Assembly (NCBI GenBank): GCA_965276755.1
Contig: OZ255625.1
Location: 744,001-808,000, forward strand
From: CAJCIS01 sp965276755
GTDB lineage: Bacteria; Pseudomonadota; Alphaproteobacteria; Acetobacterales; Acetobacteraceae
Direction: 5' to 3'
DNA: 64,000 nucleotides
Shown: one piece after another, positions 42,872 to 52,357 of the stretch
How the letters are laid out: each line of letters begins with the position of its first letter
Numbering within the stretch: the first letter of the stretch is position 1
Position numbers and translations under genes: made by a program
The notes under the pieces: model-generated
The model's database searches: none
What the model saw: only the letters and a program-made list of their open reading frames with translations
What the model was told of the DNA's origin: nothing

Positions 42872-44038
42872 ATGGCACAACGCGTAGAACATCATCCCCT
42901 GGAGGCCGCCTTCTCGGCCCTGCTCGACAACGGACTGGACGGCGCCGGCGAGGCGCTGCGCATCCTGGTCAATGAAGCCAGCAAAATCGAACGCGCGCAA
43001 TTCCTCAATGCCAAACCTCATGAACGCACCCCGGTTCGTGCCGATTACGCCAATGGTTTCAAACCAAAAACCGTCATGACCCGGGTGGGCGAGCAAACGT
43101 TCGACGTGCCGCAGGTGCGCGGCGGCGGATTTTACCCAAGCGCCCTCGACAAGGGCACCCGCACCGAGCGCGCGCTCAACCTCGCATTGGCCGAAATGTA
43201 TGTGCAAGGCGTATCAACCCGCAAGGTGATCACCGTGCTGCAGGCCTTGCTCGGGCCGGACATCGCTATTTCCTCAACCCAGGTCAGCCGCGCCACCGAG
43301 CAGCTCGACGAGGGGCTTGCCGCCTGGCGCGAGCGACCGCTCGGCGATACCCCGTATCTCTTGCTCGATGCCCGCTATGAACGCATCCGCGAAGAAGGCC
43401 GCCTGCTCGATTGCGCCGTGCTTGTCGCAATCGGCGTGACGGCCGACGGCAAACGGCGCGTGCTCGGCGTATCGGTCGCATTTTCCGAGGCCGAACAGCA
43501 TTGGCGGGAATTTCTCGATAGCCTCATTGCGCGCGGGTTGCGCGGGGTAAAGTTCATCGTGTCGGACGATCATGCAGGCTTGAAGGCCGCGCGCCGCGCC
43601 ACCCTGCCAAGTGTGCCATGGCAGCGCTGCCAATTCCATTTGCAGCAGAATGCCCAGGCCTACGTCACAAAGCTGGATCAGCGCAAGCCGGTCGCAGGGC
43701 GGATACGCGCGATCTTCAATGCGCCCGACAAGGCAGAAGCCGAACGGCTGCTGCGCCAGGCGATCGAACTCTGGGCGACGGACGCGCCGAAACTTGCCAC
43801 ATGGGCCGAACAGAACCTTCCCATGGGCTTTGCCGTGTTCGACCTCCCGCAAGCCCACCGCATAAGATTGCGCACGACCAACGGCCTCGAACGCATCAAC
43901 CGCGAACTCAAACGCCGCACACGGGTTGCCTCCATCTTCCCCAACGCCGCATCCTGCCTGCGCCTCGTCTCCGCCCTGCTGGCAGAATGCGACGAGGAGT
44001 GGATGAACGGCAAAATCTACCTCACACTAGACACATAG
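42872..44038 (+). CDS. IS256-family transposase
   Basis: The 388-residue DDE transposase has the Mutator-type layout: LLLDARYERIREEGR (first Asp), FIVSDDHAGLKAARR (second Asp), and the C-terminal TTNGLERINRELKRRTRVAS with the Glu, then IFPNAASCLRLVSALLAE. ATG 42872 gives MAQRVEHHPLEAAF as in relatives; the frame is open further but the extension is not conserved. The reading frame is intact, so the element may be active. Confidence 0.92.
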   Translation: MAQRVEHHPLEAAFSALLDNGLDGAGEALRILVNEASKIERAQFLNAKPHERTPVRADYANGFKPKTVMTRVGEQTFDVPQVRGGGFYPSALDKGTRTERALNLALAEMYVQGVSTRKVITVLQALLGPDIAISSTQVSRATEQLDEGLAAWRERPLGDTPYLLLDARYERIREEGRLLDCAVLVAIGVTADGKRRVLGVSVAFSEAEQHWREFLDSLIARGLRGVKFIVSDDHAGLKAARRATLPSVPWQRCQFHLQQNAQAYVTKLDQRKPVAGRIRAIFNAPDKAEAERLLRQAIELWATDAPKLATWAEQNLPMGFAVFDLPQAHRIRLRTTNGLERINRELKRRTRVASIFPNAASCLRLVSALLAECDEEWMNGKIYLTLDT

Positions 44039-44226
44039 AAGCGTAGCCGGAATGAACCACCTCACGAGAATTTACAGAAAAAAGGTTGCACTGCCAACGA
44101 GGAGTGCTGATCATCGGGCACTGGCAGGCCCCTGTCCTTGGCAACCAAAGGCTGCTGGCTACCTACAAAGCTGATAACGGCGGTCGATGCGTCTGGCGGC
44201 ACTCGAAATCCTATAAAGCGCCTCGG

Positions 44227-45629
<1,403 letters not shown>

Positions 45630-45630
<1 letters not shown>

Positions 45631-45766
45631 GAAGAAGCAGTCCTTTTTTGAAAAAAAGGACCAAAAAACTTTTCAATGTTTTATGCCGCGGAGTCATTCC
45701 ACAACCCAACTGAACAATCAAAAGTTTTTTGCTTTTTTTTTCAAAAAAGAAGACCTTCCTTATCTT
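45630..45766. repeat. Repeat B, facing pair
   Basis: Forward copy 45630-45675 (GCAGTCCTTTTTTGAAAAAA) and reverse copy 45720-45766 (AAAAGTTTTTTGC, long T-run, CAAAAAAGAAGACC) in the gap upstream of radA; the reverse copy touches the VOC gene stop. Confidence 0.8.
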
Positions 45767-46158
45767 CCTACAGGCGGCATAGCCTGACAGAATCTCAAGG
45801 CATACCCGTCAGGATCGAAAACCTCGAACTCTGCGTGTCCCGTGCGCAAGCCCTCTTCCTCGCGCCACACTTCCTGCAGCGGCCGATGCAGCCGGGCGCC
45901 ATAGGCGTGCACGCCGGCGTAGATCGCTTCGGCATCTGAAGTCCAGACGACCAGCGTCACCCCACGGCCGTAAGGATATTCCAACGGATCGCCCTGCCCA
46001 TCGCCATTCTCACTGATCTGGATCGCCACGCCATCCCGCTCCAAATCCGCCCGCTTATGGTCGGGCTCGAAGCGCATCGTCGTAAAGCCCAGAACGTCGG
46101 TGTAGAAGCGTAACGAGCGGGCGAAGCTTGAGCAGCTCAGCTGCGCCGCCAGGCTCAT
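45760..46158 (-). CDS. VOC-family (glyoxalase-like) protein
   Basis: The 132-residue product has the vicinal-oxygen-chelate pattern: CSSFARSLRFYTDVLGFTTM at the start, DGVAIQISENG, and the closing EFEVFDPDGYALRFCQ, which resembles bleomycin-resistance and glyoxalase-type proteins. Substrate unknown. ATG 46158 overlaps the stop of the secreted-protein gene upstream (ATGA), so the two are co-translated. Confidence 0.82.
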   Translation of the reverse strand: MSLAAQLSCSSFARSLRFYTDVLGFTTMRFEPDHKRADLERDGVAIQISENGDGQGDPLEYPYGRGVTLVVWTSDAEAIYAGVHAYGARLHRPLQEVWREEEGLRTGHAEFEVFDPDGYALRFCQAMPPVGR

Positions 46159-46709
46159 TTCGGCACGAAGGTCAGCACGGCCTGGGGCGGCTGGGGGGCG
46201 GTGCTGACCAGCACGTGCATCTGCTTGCCGGCGGTGGCCAACAGGAAGGCGGCGTGATTGACGCCATTCTTGCCGGCCTGCTGGTCGCCCAGTGCTTGCA
46301 GGCTGACATGCGCCTCGGCCGCCGATTGCGTGAGCACGGGGACGATCTCGGCAGGATTGGCGTGCTCGACCACCGCCTCGCACCCGCCATCGTCGAGCGA
46401 GACGAGGGCCAGATTGACGTTCGGTACGCTAACATCGAAGACCTGGCCCGCGCGGCCGGCCAGGAAGGCGCCGCGCGCGGGGTCGGGCATTGCCGGCGCT
46501 CCCTCCTGGGCCAGGAACTTGCGCAGGCCGGCGGTATCGCCGGCAAAATGCAGGCAAGTGGCGCCGAACAAGCCTACGAGCTGATCGGCGCCATTGGGCG
46601 TGGGCGCCGCGCCTCCGGGTCCGGCCGGGGGCGCGGCCATCGTCTGCGCCACGGCAACCATCGGCGTGAGGGTAAGCGCACAGACGGCGCAAAGGAGGGC
46701 GTAACGCAT
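46155..46709 (-). CDS. Secreted hypothetical protein
   Basis: The 184-residue product has a Sec signal (ALLCAVCALTLTPMVAVA), a Pro-rich linker (APPAGPGGAAPTPNG), then a domain beginning LVGLFGATCLHFAGDTAGLR, with two Cys that may pair (ATC and GGC). The family is not recognised; NMCC-type periplasmic proteins look alike. It is the first gene of a two-gene unit with the VOC protein. GGAG-like sequence precedes the ATG. Confidence 0.65.
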   Translation of the reverse strand: MRYALLCAVCALTLTPMVAVAQTMAAPPAGPGGAAPTPNGADQLVGLFGATCLHFAGDTAGLRKFLAQEGAPAMPDPARGAFLAGRAGQVFDVSVPNVNLALVSLDDGGCEAVVEHANPAEIVPVLTQSAAEAHVSLQALGDQQAGKNGVNHAAFLLATAGKQMHVLVSTAPQPPQAVLTFVPK

Positions 46710-46838
46710 CGGAGTGCTCCGTGTCAGGTCGATGTAGGTAGCCTAGCCCAGTTCAAGTGAGTGACGAGGCGTCTGGAGGGGGCCGACATATACGTCAGCC
46801 ACATCCCTCAGGTTCTTCCTCTGCCCCAGACGCTCACC

Positions 46839-47621
46839 CTATTTGCGCAGTTCCATCTGGATAGGTCCCTCGCGGCTGCCGTGGGTGAACTGGTCGACCA
46901 ACGCGTTGCCGCTTGTCATCAGTTCGCCCGCCGGCCCCTGCCAGACAATGCGGCCCCGATAGAGCATCGCGGCACGGTCGCCGATACGCCGCGCACTGGC
47001 CATGTCATGCGTAATGGCCACCGCCGTGCTGCCCAGGCGCTTGACGCAGTCGATGATCAGCCCGTCGATCACTGCCCCCATAATGGGGTCCAGCCCAGTC
47101 GTCGGCTCATCGAAGAACATGATCTGCGGACTGGCAGCAATGGCGCGCGCCAAGCCTACGCGCTTCTGCATGCCGCCCGAGAGCTCGGCCGGCGAGAGCG
47201 CCCCCACGCTTGCATCCAGCCCCACCTGATTGAGGATGGCCCCCGCCCTGCCCCGCGCCTGCGATCGGCTGATACTTCCCTTGGCCAGCAAGGAAAAAGT
47301 GACGTTCTCCCATACGGGCAGGCTGTCAAACAGCGCGCCATTCTGGAACAGCATGCCGATCTCAGCGCGCCGCGCGGCGCGCGTGCGCGCGTCCAGCCCA
47401 GCCAGATCCTGGCCGTCGATCTCGATCGTGCCAGAATCCGCCTCAATCAGACCCAGGATGCATTTGAGCAGCACCGACTTGCCGCTGCCCGAGCCGCCGA
47501 TCACCACCATCGAGGTCGCCGGCATGACGTCCAGGTCGATGCCGTCCAGCACCTGCTTGTCGCCGAAAGCCTTGCGCAGGCCGCGGATGCGTAACTTTGG
47601 CGAAGGGGGGGGCTCGCTCAT
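46839..47621 (-). CDS. mlaF: Mla-type phospholipid transport ATPase
   Basis: MlaF powers phospholipid movement between the membranes. The 260-residue ABC ATPase has Walker A VIGGSGSGKSVLLKCILG, the Mla-type Q-loop region GMLFQNGALFDSLPVWENV, signature SPAELSGGMQKRVGLARAIA, Walker B IMFFDEPTTGLDPIMG and the H-loop ITHDM. It overlaps mlaE by 4 nt. mlaD and mlaC are not downstream in this window (46.2-46.8 kb holds other genes). Confidence 0.92.
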   Translation of the reverse strand: MSEPPPSPKLRIRGLRKAFGDKQVLDGIDLDVMPATSMVVIGGSGSGKSVLLKCILGLIEADSGTIEIDGQDLAGLDARTRAARRAEIGMLFQNGALFDSLPVWENVTFSLLAKGSISRSQARGRAGAILNQVGLDASVGALSPAELSGGMQKRVGLARAIAASPQIMFFDEPTTGLDPIMGAVIDGLIIDCVKRLGSTAVAITHDMASARRIGDRAAMLYRGRIVWQGPAGELMTSGNALVDQFTHGSREGPIQMELRK

Positions 47622-48403
47622 CGGGCGAAGAACAATTCGGTCAGCACGTAATCGAACGCCAGGATCAGGATGGAGGCGGAAACGACCGCCCCGGTGGTCG
47701 CCGCCCCCACGCCCTGCGCGCCGCCGCGGCTGTGATAGCCGTGGTAGCTGCCCATCAGGGCGACGATGAAGCCGAACACCGCGGCCTTGGCCAGGCTGAC
47801 CGCCACGTCCGAACTCTGCAGGAAATTGACCGAATTGGACAGATAGGTCGCCGAGTTGAAGCCGAGCTTGGCTGTGGCCACCAGCCAGCCGCCGGCCACC
47901 CCCAGCGCGTCGGCGACAATGACCAGCAGCGGCAGCGCCAGCAGCCCGGCCAGCAGGCGCGGGGCAACCAGGTACTTCATCGGGTTGGTGGACAGCGTGC
48001 CGAGGGCATCGATCTGATCGGTCACGCGCATCGTGCCAAGTTCTGCGGCCATCGCCGCCCCGACGCGGCCCGCGACCATCAGGCCGGCCAGCACCGGCGC
48101 CAGTTCGCGCACGACCGAGACCAGCACGATGTAGGCGATGGCCGAGGTGGCGCCAAAGCGCGAGAAGCCGGTGTAGGATTGCAGCGCGATCACCATGCCC
48201 GAGAAAATCGCGGTCATGGCCACGACCGGCAGGCTGAAATAGGCGAACTCGACAAAGGCGCGCAGAAAGAGTCGGCCGTAGAAGGGCGGCCGCACGAGGT
48301 GTGACAGCCCGGCCACGCCAAAGATCGCCACGCGGCCTGTGCCGCCCAGGATGTTCAGCGTGGCGCGGCCCGTGGCTGCAACCGGGCTCAGCACGCCGCT
48401 CAC
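47618..48403 (-). CDS. mlaE: Mla-type ABC transporter permease
   Basis: The 261-residue protein has about five to six hydrophobic helices and the MlaE core: FSGMVIALQSYTGFSRFGA, VRELAPVLAGLMVAGRVGAA, AAELGTMRVTDQIDALGTLS. The last block ends SYHGYHSRGGAQGVGAATTG. It forms the membrane part of the phospholipid transporter with MlaF. GTG start at 48403 overlaps the alr stop (GTGA), so alr, mlaE and mlaF are one operon. Confidence 0.92.
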   Translation of the reverse strand: MSGVLSPVAATGRATLNILGGTGRVAIFGVAGLSHLVRPPFYGRLFLRAFVEFAYFSLPVVAMTAIFSGMVIALQSYTGFSRFGATSAIAYIVLVSVVRELAPVLAGLMVAGRVGAAMAAELGTMRVTDQIDALGTLSTNPMKYLVAPRLLAGLLALPLLVIVADALGVAGGWLVATAKLGFNSATYLSNSVNFLQSSDVAVSLAKAAVFGFIVALMGSYHGYHSRGGAQGVGAATTGAVVSASILILAFDYVLTELFFAR

Positions 48404-49464
48404 AGCGCGGCCACCTGGCGGCGCGCGCGGTGGCCTAGGGAGGTCAGGACCTCGTAGCCGTTGCTTCCGGCCCAGGCGGCGACCTCATCGGGCGGGATGG
48501 CGGGGCCGATCAGCTCCAGCATGGCGCCTGGGTGCAGGCCGGGCGCATCTGTGGCATCGAAGGTCAGCAGGTCCATGGAGACACGGCCTATCAGCGGCAA
48601 GCGGGTGCGGTCAAAGGCGGCGTGCGGGTGTGCGCCGCGGCCGATGGCACGGTGGTAGCCGTCCGCATAGCCCAGGGCCACGGTCGCCACGGTGGTGGCG
48701 CGAGCCGCGATCCAGCTTGAATTGTAGCCCACGCCTTCGCCCGCGGCGATTTCGCGCAACTGCAGCACGGGCGCGGCCAGGCGCATGGTGGCGCGCATCG
48801 GGTTTGGCCGGCCGGGCGTGGGGTTGATGCCGTAGAGCGCCGCCCCTGGCCGGGCGAGGTCCGAGCGGAATGCCGGGCCCAGGAATATGCCTGAGGAATT
48901 GGCCAGGCTGGTCGCAACGCCTGGAAGGACGGCGCAGGCGCGTTCGAAGCGCTCGCACTGGGCGGCATTGATTGGGTCGGCGGGGCATTCGGCGCTGACC
49001 AAGTGCGTCATGACGAAGCGCCACGCAATGCCCCCCGCAGCCAGGTCCGGCAGCTCCGCGGTTGGCAGCCCCAGCCGGTTCATGCCGGTATCGACATGCA
49101 GCAGTGCGGGCAGCACCCGATGGCTTTGGTGCGCCAGGCGGGAATAGGCCGTGATTTCGGGCAATGAACCAAGCACCGGCAGCAGGTCGTGCGCCAGGTA
49201 GGTGTCCGCTTCTGCCTCGGCATATCCGTTCAGCACTGCGATCATCGCGTCTGGCAGAAGCGGCCGGAGTGCGGCGGCCTCCTCCAGTTGCGCCACGAAG
49301 AAATGGCGCGCGCCGGCGGCCAGCAGGTGGGGCGCGACGATGGACGCACCGAGCCCGTAGGCGTCCGCCTTGACGACGGCGGCTGTGGGCGCGCCGTGTA
49401 TTTGGGCGAGCAGCCGCCAATTGGCGGCAATGGCCTCGGCATCGACTGTCAGGATCGGCCGCAT
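48400..49464 (-). CDS. alr: Alanine racemase
   Basis: Alr makes D-alanine for peptidoglycan. The 354-residue product has the PLP-lysine motif AAVVKADAYGLGA near residue 32, the VDTGMNRLGL segment, and the second catalytic Tyr in GEGVGYNSSWIA. GRVSMDLLTFDATDAP closes the C-terminal domain. It starts the operon with mlaE and mlaF. Part of its middle region is echoed by a remnant at 51.0 kb. Confidence 0.94.
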   Translation of the reverse strand: MRPILTVDAEAIAANWRLLAQIHGAPTAAVVKADAYGLGASIVAPHLLAAGARHFFVAQLEEAAALRPLLPDAMIAVLNGYAEAEADTYLAHDLLPVLGSLPEITAYSRLAHQSHRVLPALLHVDTGMNRLGLPTAELPDLAAGGIAWRFVMTHLVSAECPADPINAAQCERFERACAVLPGVATSLANSSGIFLGPAFRSDLARPGAALYGINPTPGRPNPMRATMRLAAPVLQLREIAAGEGVGYNSSWIAARATTVATVALGYADGYHRAIGRGAHPHAAFDRTRLPLIGRVSMDLLTFDATDAPGLHPGAMLELIGPAIPPDEVAAWAGSNGYEVLTSLGHRARRQVAAL

Positions 49465-49476
49465 GAGCGCGTGACG

Positions 49477-49962
49477 TTAAGCGGCGCTCAGCAGTTTTTC
49501 GACATTGCGGGTCAGGCTGGCCGGCGTTGTGGTGGGCGGAAAGCGGTCCACCACGCGCCCTTCTCTATCGATCAGGAATTTGGTGAAATTCCATTTAATG
49601 CCGTCGCCGAGCAATCCGCCTTTCTGCTTTTTAAGAAATTCCCAGAGAGGATGCGCGCGGGGACCGTTCACCTCGATTTTGCTGAGCACGGGGAATGTCA
49701 CATCGTATTTGGTCGTGCAGAAATTCTGGATTTCGGCGTCATCGCCGGGTTCCTGGTGCATGAACTGGTCGCAGGGAAAGCCCAGAACGGTCAGCCCGCG
49801 TTCGTGATAATCCTTGTACAGCGCTTCCAGGCCGGCATATTGCGGCGTGAAACCGCATTTGCTGGCGGTGTTGACGATCAGCATCACCTGGCCGCGGTAT
49901 TGGGACAGGGGAACGTCGGTGCCGTCTGCGGCGCGGGCGGTAAAATCGTAGATGTCGGGCAT
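49477..49962 (-). CDS. Glutathione peroxidase-family protein
   Basis: The 161-residue enzyme reduces peroxides. It shows the peroxidatic Cys in VNTASKCGFTPQY, then GFPCDQFMHQEPG (usually FPCNQF) and the catalytic Trp in WNFTKFLIDREG. It is the Cys form, likely thioredoxin-dependent. It lies 12 nt upstream of alr on the same strand, and may be co-transcribed with it. Good distance to the next upstream gene, separated by repeat A. Confidence 0.92.
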   Translation of the reverse strand: MPDIYDFTARAADGTDVPLSQYRGQVMLIVNTASKCGFTPQYAGLEALYKDYHERGLTVLGFPCDQFMHQEPGDDAEIQNFCTTKYDVTFPVLSKIEVNGPRAHPLWEFLKKQKGGLLGDGIKWNFTKFLIDREGRVVDRFPPTTTPASLTRNVEKLLSAA

Positions 49963-50030
49963 GGCGGCCTCCTTGGGCGAGGCAGCCTAGTCCCAAGCAT
50001 CAATTCAGGCCAGGGCTCTGCCTGCGAAGA

Positions 50031-50078
50031 GCCGGGGGAGATGTGCCATCCCCCCGGACCCCCCGTCATCATCAACCG
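50031..50078. repeat. Repeat A, single copy
   Basis: GCCGGGGGAGATGTGCCATC, then CCCCCGGACCCCCCGTCATCATC; first C-tract shortened by two and interrupted by GG. Touches the stop of the secreted protein gene. Confidence 0.75.
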
Positions 50079-50723
50079 CTAAGGCGTCACGCAATTGGCC
50101 GGCTGGTTGTTGATATGCACCCAGAAGCGCTGCAGCGTGGTCAGGAACTGCACATTGCCAAAACCCCATTGGCTCCAGCCGCCGGGTTGGGCCGTCGGCG
50201 TTCCGGGCCAGGGGCTGGGTGACCACGGCGAGGCGTAATAATATGTCGAGTTGTTCATGCCGGTCACATACTGCCCGTCATGGAATTCCGCCCAGCGCCA
50301 GCCTGTGCCGAAATCCGCGGCGCAAAGTGCGTCCACGTTCGCCGCCGAGACGAGCGAGGTGATCGAACGCGGTAGCGTGGTCGCATAATGGCCCTGCACC
50401 CAGCCCTGGTAAAATTCATTACCTGATGACACGTTATAGGGCGGACGGGACGATCCATCGACGTTGACACACAGCACGGCAAGTTTTGTCTTGCAGTTGG
50501 TATCACCCGTATAGGCGTTGCACGATGCGCCTTTTGGTAAGCCCGGCGCACTGCAGCCGAGTTGATCGACGCCGAGCACCGGATCATGTCCGTAGAGGCC
50601 GAACGTCATGCCGTATGTGGGTGAGGCATGGGCGGGCGTTGCGGCACATAAAGCTAATAGACAGAAAGCGCTCAAACCGCCGATCACACGACGTACGGAT
50701 ACAATCTGCGCGTGTTCAACCAT
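50079..50723 (-). CDS. Secreted Trp/Tyr-rich hypothetical protein
   Basis: ATG 50723 has AAGGAG 9 nt upstream. The 214-residue product has a Sec signal (GLSAFCLLALCAATPAHA) and a mature part with about six Cys (GCSAP, SCNAY, NCKTKLAVLCV, LCAADFG, NCVTP). Aromatic stretches such as NNSTYYYASPWSPSPWPG also occur. The Cys-rich secreted style suggests disulfide folding. The family is unknown to me; the segment ALCAADFGTGWRWAEFHDG recurs in secreted proteins of environmental bacteria, sometimes lectin-like. Confidence 0.65.
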   Translation of the reverse strand: MVEHAQIVSVRRVIGGLSAFCLLALCAATPAHASPTYGMTFGLYGHDPVLGVDQLGCSAPGLPKGASCNAYTGDTNCKTKLAVLCVNVDGSSRPPYNVSSGNEFYQGWVQGHYATTLPRSITSLVSAANVDALCAADFGTGWRWAEFHDGQYVTGMNNSTYYYASPWSPSPWPGTPTAQPGGWSQWGFGNVQFLTTLQRFWVHINNQPANCVTP

Positions 50724-50928
50724 GACGCAAGTCTCCTTGGTCATCTGAGCAAGCACGTCCGCGCGAACCGATGACCAGAGGTCCGCCACGGCCGACAAAG
50801 GTGGCTGCAACAAATCTGTAACATATCGCGGATCATTGCAAGCAATAAATGATGCGATCTGTCATAAATATTGGTCACGCAATGGTATTATCGCAACTGG
50901 CTGCGCGAATACTCCAGTACGCAGCGAC

Positions 50929-50997
50929 TCAATTTTTCATACGCGGATGTGCGGCGAAAAACCGCAGCATCTCGCCCGTGGCATCCGGACCGCGCGG
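50929..50997 (-). pseudogene. Remnant of an esterase (PhaZ-like) 3' end
   Basis: The minus strand encodes PRGPDATGEMLRFFAAHPR then MKN and a stop. This matches the end of the intact PHB-depolymerase-like gene (52358), where PRGPDATGEMLRFFATHRK closes the protein. About 45 nt are nearly identical at DNA level. It has no upstream coding part; instead it is fused to the alr remnant. Confidence 0.7.
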
Positions 50998-51125
50998 AGC
51001 TGACCAAATAGGTCATGACGAAGCGCCAGGCGATGCCGTCCGTGGCCAAGCCGGCCAGCTCGGCGACGGGCAGGCCGAGCAGACTCCTGCCGGTATCGAC
51101 GGTAGCAGTGCGGGGAGGATGCATC
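50997..51125 (-). pseudogene. Remnant of an alanine-racemase gene
   Basis: The minus strand encodes VDTGRSLLGLPVAELAGLA, then TDGIAWRFVMTYLVS, which aligns with VDTGMNRLGLPTAELPDLA and GGIAWRFVMTHLVS of the intact alr 2 kb away. The copy lacks both active-site regions and runs, out of frame, into the esterase remnant. Confidence 0.75.
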
Positions 51126-51154
51126 CGCAGCTTTGCGCCGGGCGCTCATAGGCG

Positions 51155-51745
51155 CTAGTGCGGCGGCGTCGCCTTTGGCCGACGATGCCGATGTTTGGCG
51201 TTCCGAGGAGGCATCGGCGGCACGGGATTAGTCGCGTAGAAATCGTTACCGCTGCTCGTAGCGAGCAGCCTGAACCGCGGACCGGGAGAGGATGACCCGT
51301 TCGTCCGCCATGCGGTCACGTCTGCGTAGTCAGCAAGCAGGGGCACAGTTGGTTCAGTGGCTGCTTTAATGGCGTCGCTTACGTATTGCGCATAGAGAGG
51401 CTGCCTCCTGTCACGGGGGTTATTCGCAATCTTGAGAAACAAGGTCAGGTTGTAAGACATGTCCGCGTCAAGCGTCGGATAGCCGCCGAAGCCGGCGAAC
51501 TAACCTCCAAGTTCGACGATGTCGGTCTCGTTCGTAGCACCTCTGGCGCCATACTCCGCCGCCGATTTGAGCCGGTTTTCAATTGTTTGCCGCATGAGCC
51601 TCATAGCGCGCAGATTCTCGATGGCGAGGTAGGCTGGCATGCCGGGACTCGTCGCCTCAACCAGGAGCAGACGCTTCATGGCCCCTGCGTTTGTCGCCGC
51701 GGGTTCCAATGCAGTCGAAACAGTGCTGGCAGCAGGTTTAGCCAT
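51155..51745 (-). pseudogene. Hypothetical protein interrupted by an amber codon
   Basis: ATG 51745 (GGAG 6 nt upstream) begins MAKPAASTVSTALEPAATNA and runs to ETDIVELGG, then a TAG at 51502-51500. The same frame continues FAGFGGYPTLDADMSYNLTL, FLKIANNPRDRRQPLYAQYV and so on to 51155, 197 codons in all. The joint is smooth, with no loss of frame, so the two halves probably form one protein ancestrally. The start overlaps the upstream gene stop by 8 nt. Function unknown; an internal ATG at 51460 could allow a separate short product. Confidence 0.55.
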
Positions 51746-52187
51746 GGCCTTCTCCACTCACGGATTTTTCGACAGTGTACGTCGTGCCGTGTCGTTTGCA
51801 GGCACGAATTTTCTTATCTGCCGTGGTGCGAGTCAGCTTATATGTACTGCCATGAACGTCCGGCCCGTCTATGACGTCGCGCCCAAGGTCAAGATACCGC
51901 TTCGATCCCGCTATTGCGTGCGGGTTGTCCCTGTCTGGTAGCCAAAGGATGAGCTTACCTTCGGCTGGCCAGTGAACCCAGGCTTCTATAAGTTCCCCGG
52001 CCGCTTCACCAACTATGCAAAACACATTCGTCTTCTGGTGGGCGTGCTCATCTACGACGATTTGTAGCTGTGCGCGAACGTCTGCAAAGTCAGGATTGGT
52101 GCTGATGGAAAACCACCGCTCCGCGGCTTGACTCAGAGTGGGCGCAAGCAAGCCCGCGACGAGTAAAAAAGTCCTGCTAACCAACAT
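51738..52187 (-). CDS. Secreted hypothetical protein
   Basis: ATG 52187 (GAGAGGG upstream) starts a signal peptide (RTFLLVAGLLAPTLSQA, cleaved before AERW). The mature 125 residues contain FSISTNPDFADVRAQLQIVV, VFCIVGEAAGELIEAWVHWP and a basic end (TTADKKIRACKRHGT). Two Cys may pair. The family is not recognised. It is the first gene of a pair with the amber-interrupted gene, overlapping it by 8 nt. Confidence 0.6.
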   Translation of the reverse strand: MLVSRTFLLVAGLLAPTLSQAAERWFSISTNPDFADVRAQLQIVVDEHAHQKTNVFCIVGEAAGELIEAWVHWPAEGKLILWLPDRDNPHAIAGSKRYLDLGRDVIDGPDVHGSTYKLTRTTADKKIRACKRHGTTYTVEKSVSGEGHG

Positions 52188-52357
52188 CGGACCCTCTCTC
52201 AGACTTGCACCCCAACTGACACGCCCCTGCTGACGAGCGTTGCACAACGGCGGCCCGCGGAACACGTGCGGGTCTGAGCCTCATAAACCAGCGGAGCTTG
52301 CCAGCGTGGCACCGGTCAAGTGGCGGGTCATCGACCGACGTAACGGCCGACGATACG

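Larger units (their letters stand above)
42707..44080 (+). mobile_element. IS256-family insertion sequence
   Basis: TTTCTGTAAATT at 42707-42718 and its inverse AATTTACAGAAA at 44069-44080 bound a 1374-bp element with one transposase gene. No matching 8-9-bp target duplication is visible in the flanks (CACCATCG versus AAAGGTTG). The left end carries a 30-bp palindrome before the transposase. Confidence 0.85.

Noticed and set aside
42699..44088. Target-site duplication of the IS256-type element
   Set aside because: CACCATCG and AAAGGTTG do not match; the shared GTGCA near both ends is too short and offset.
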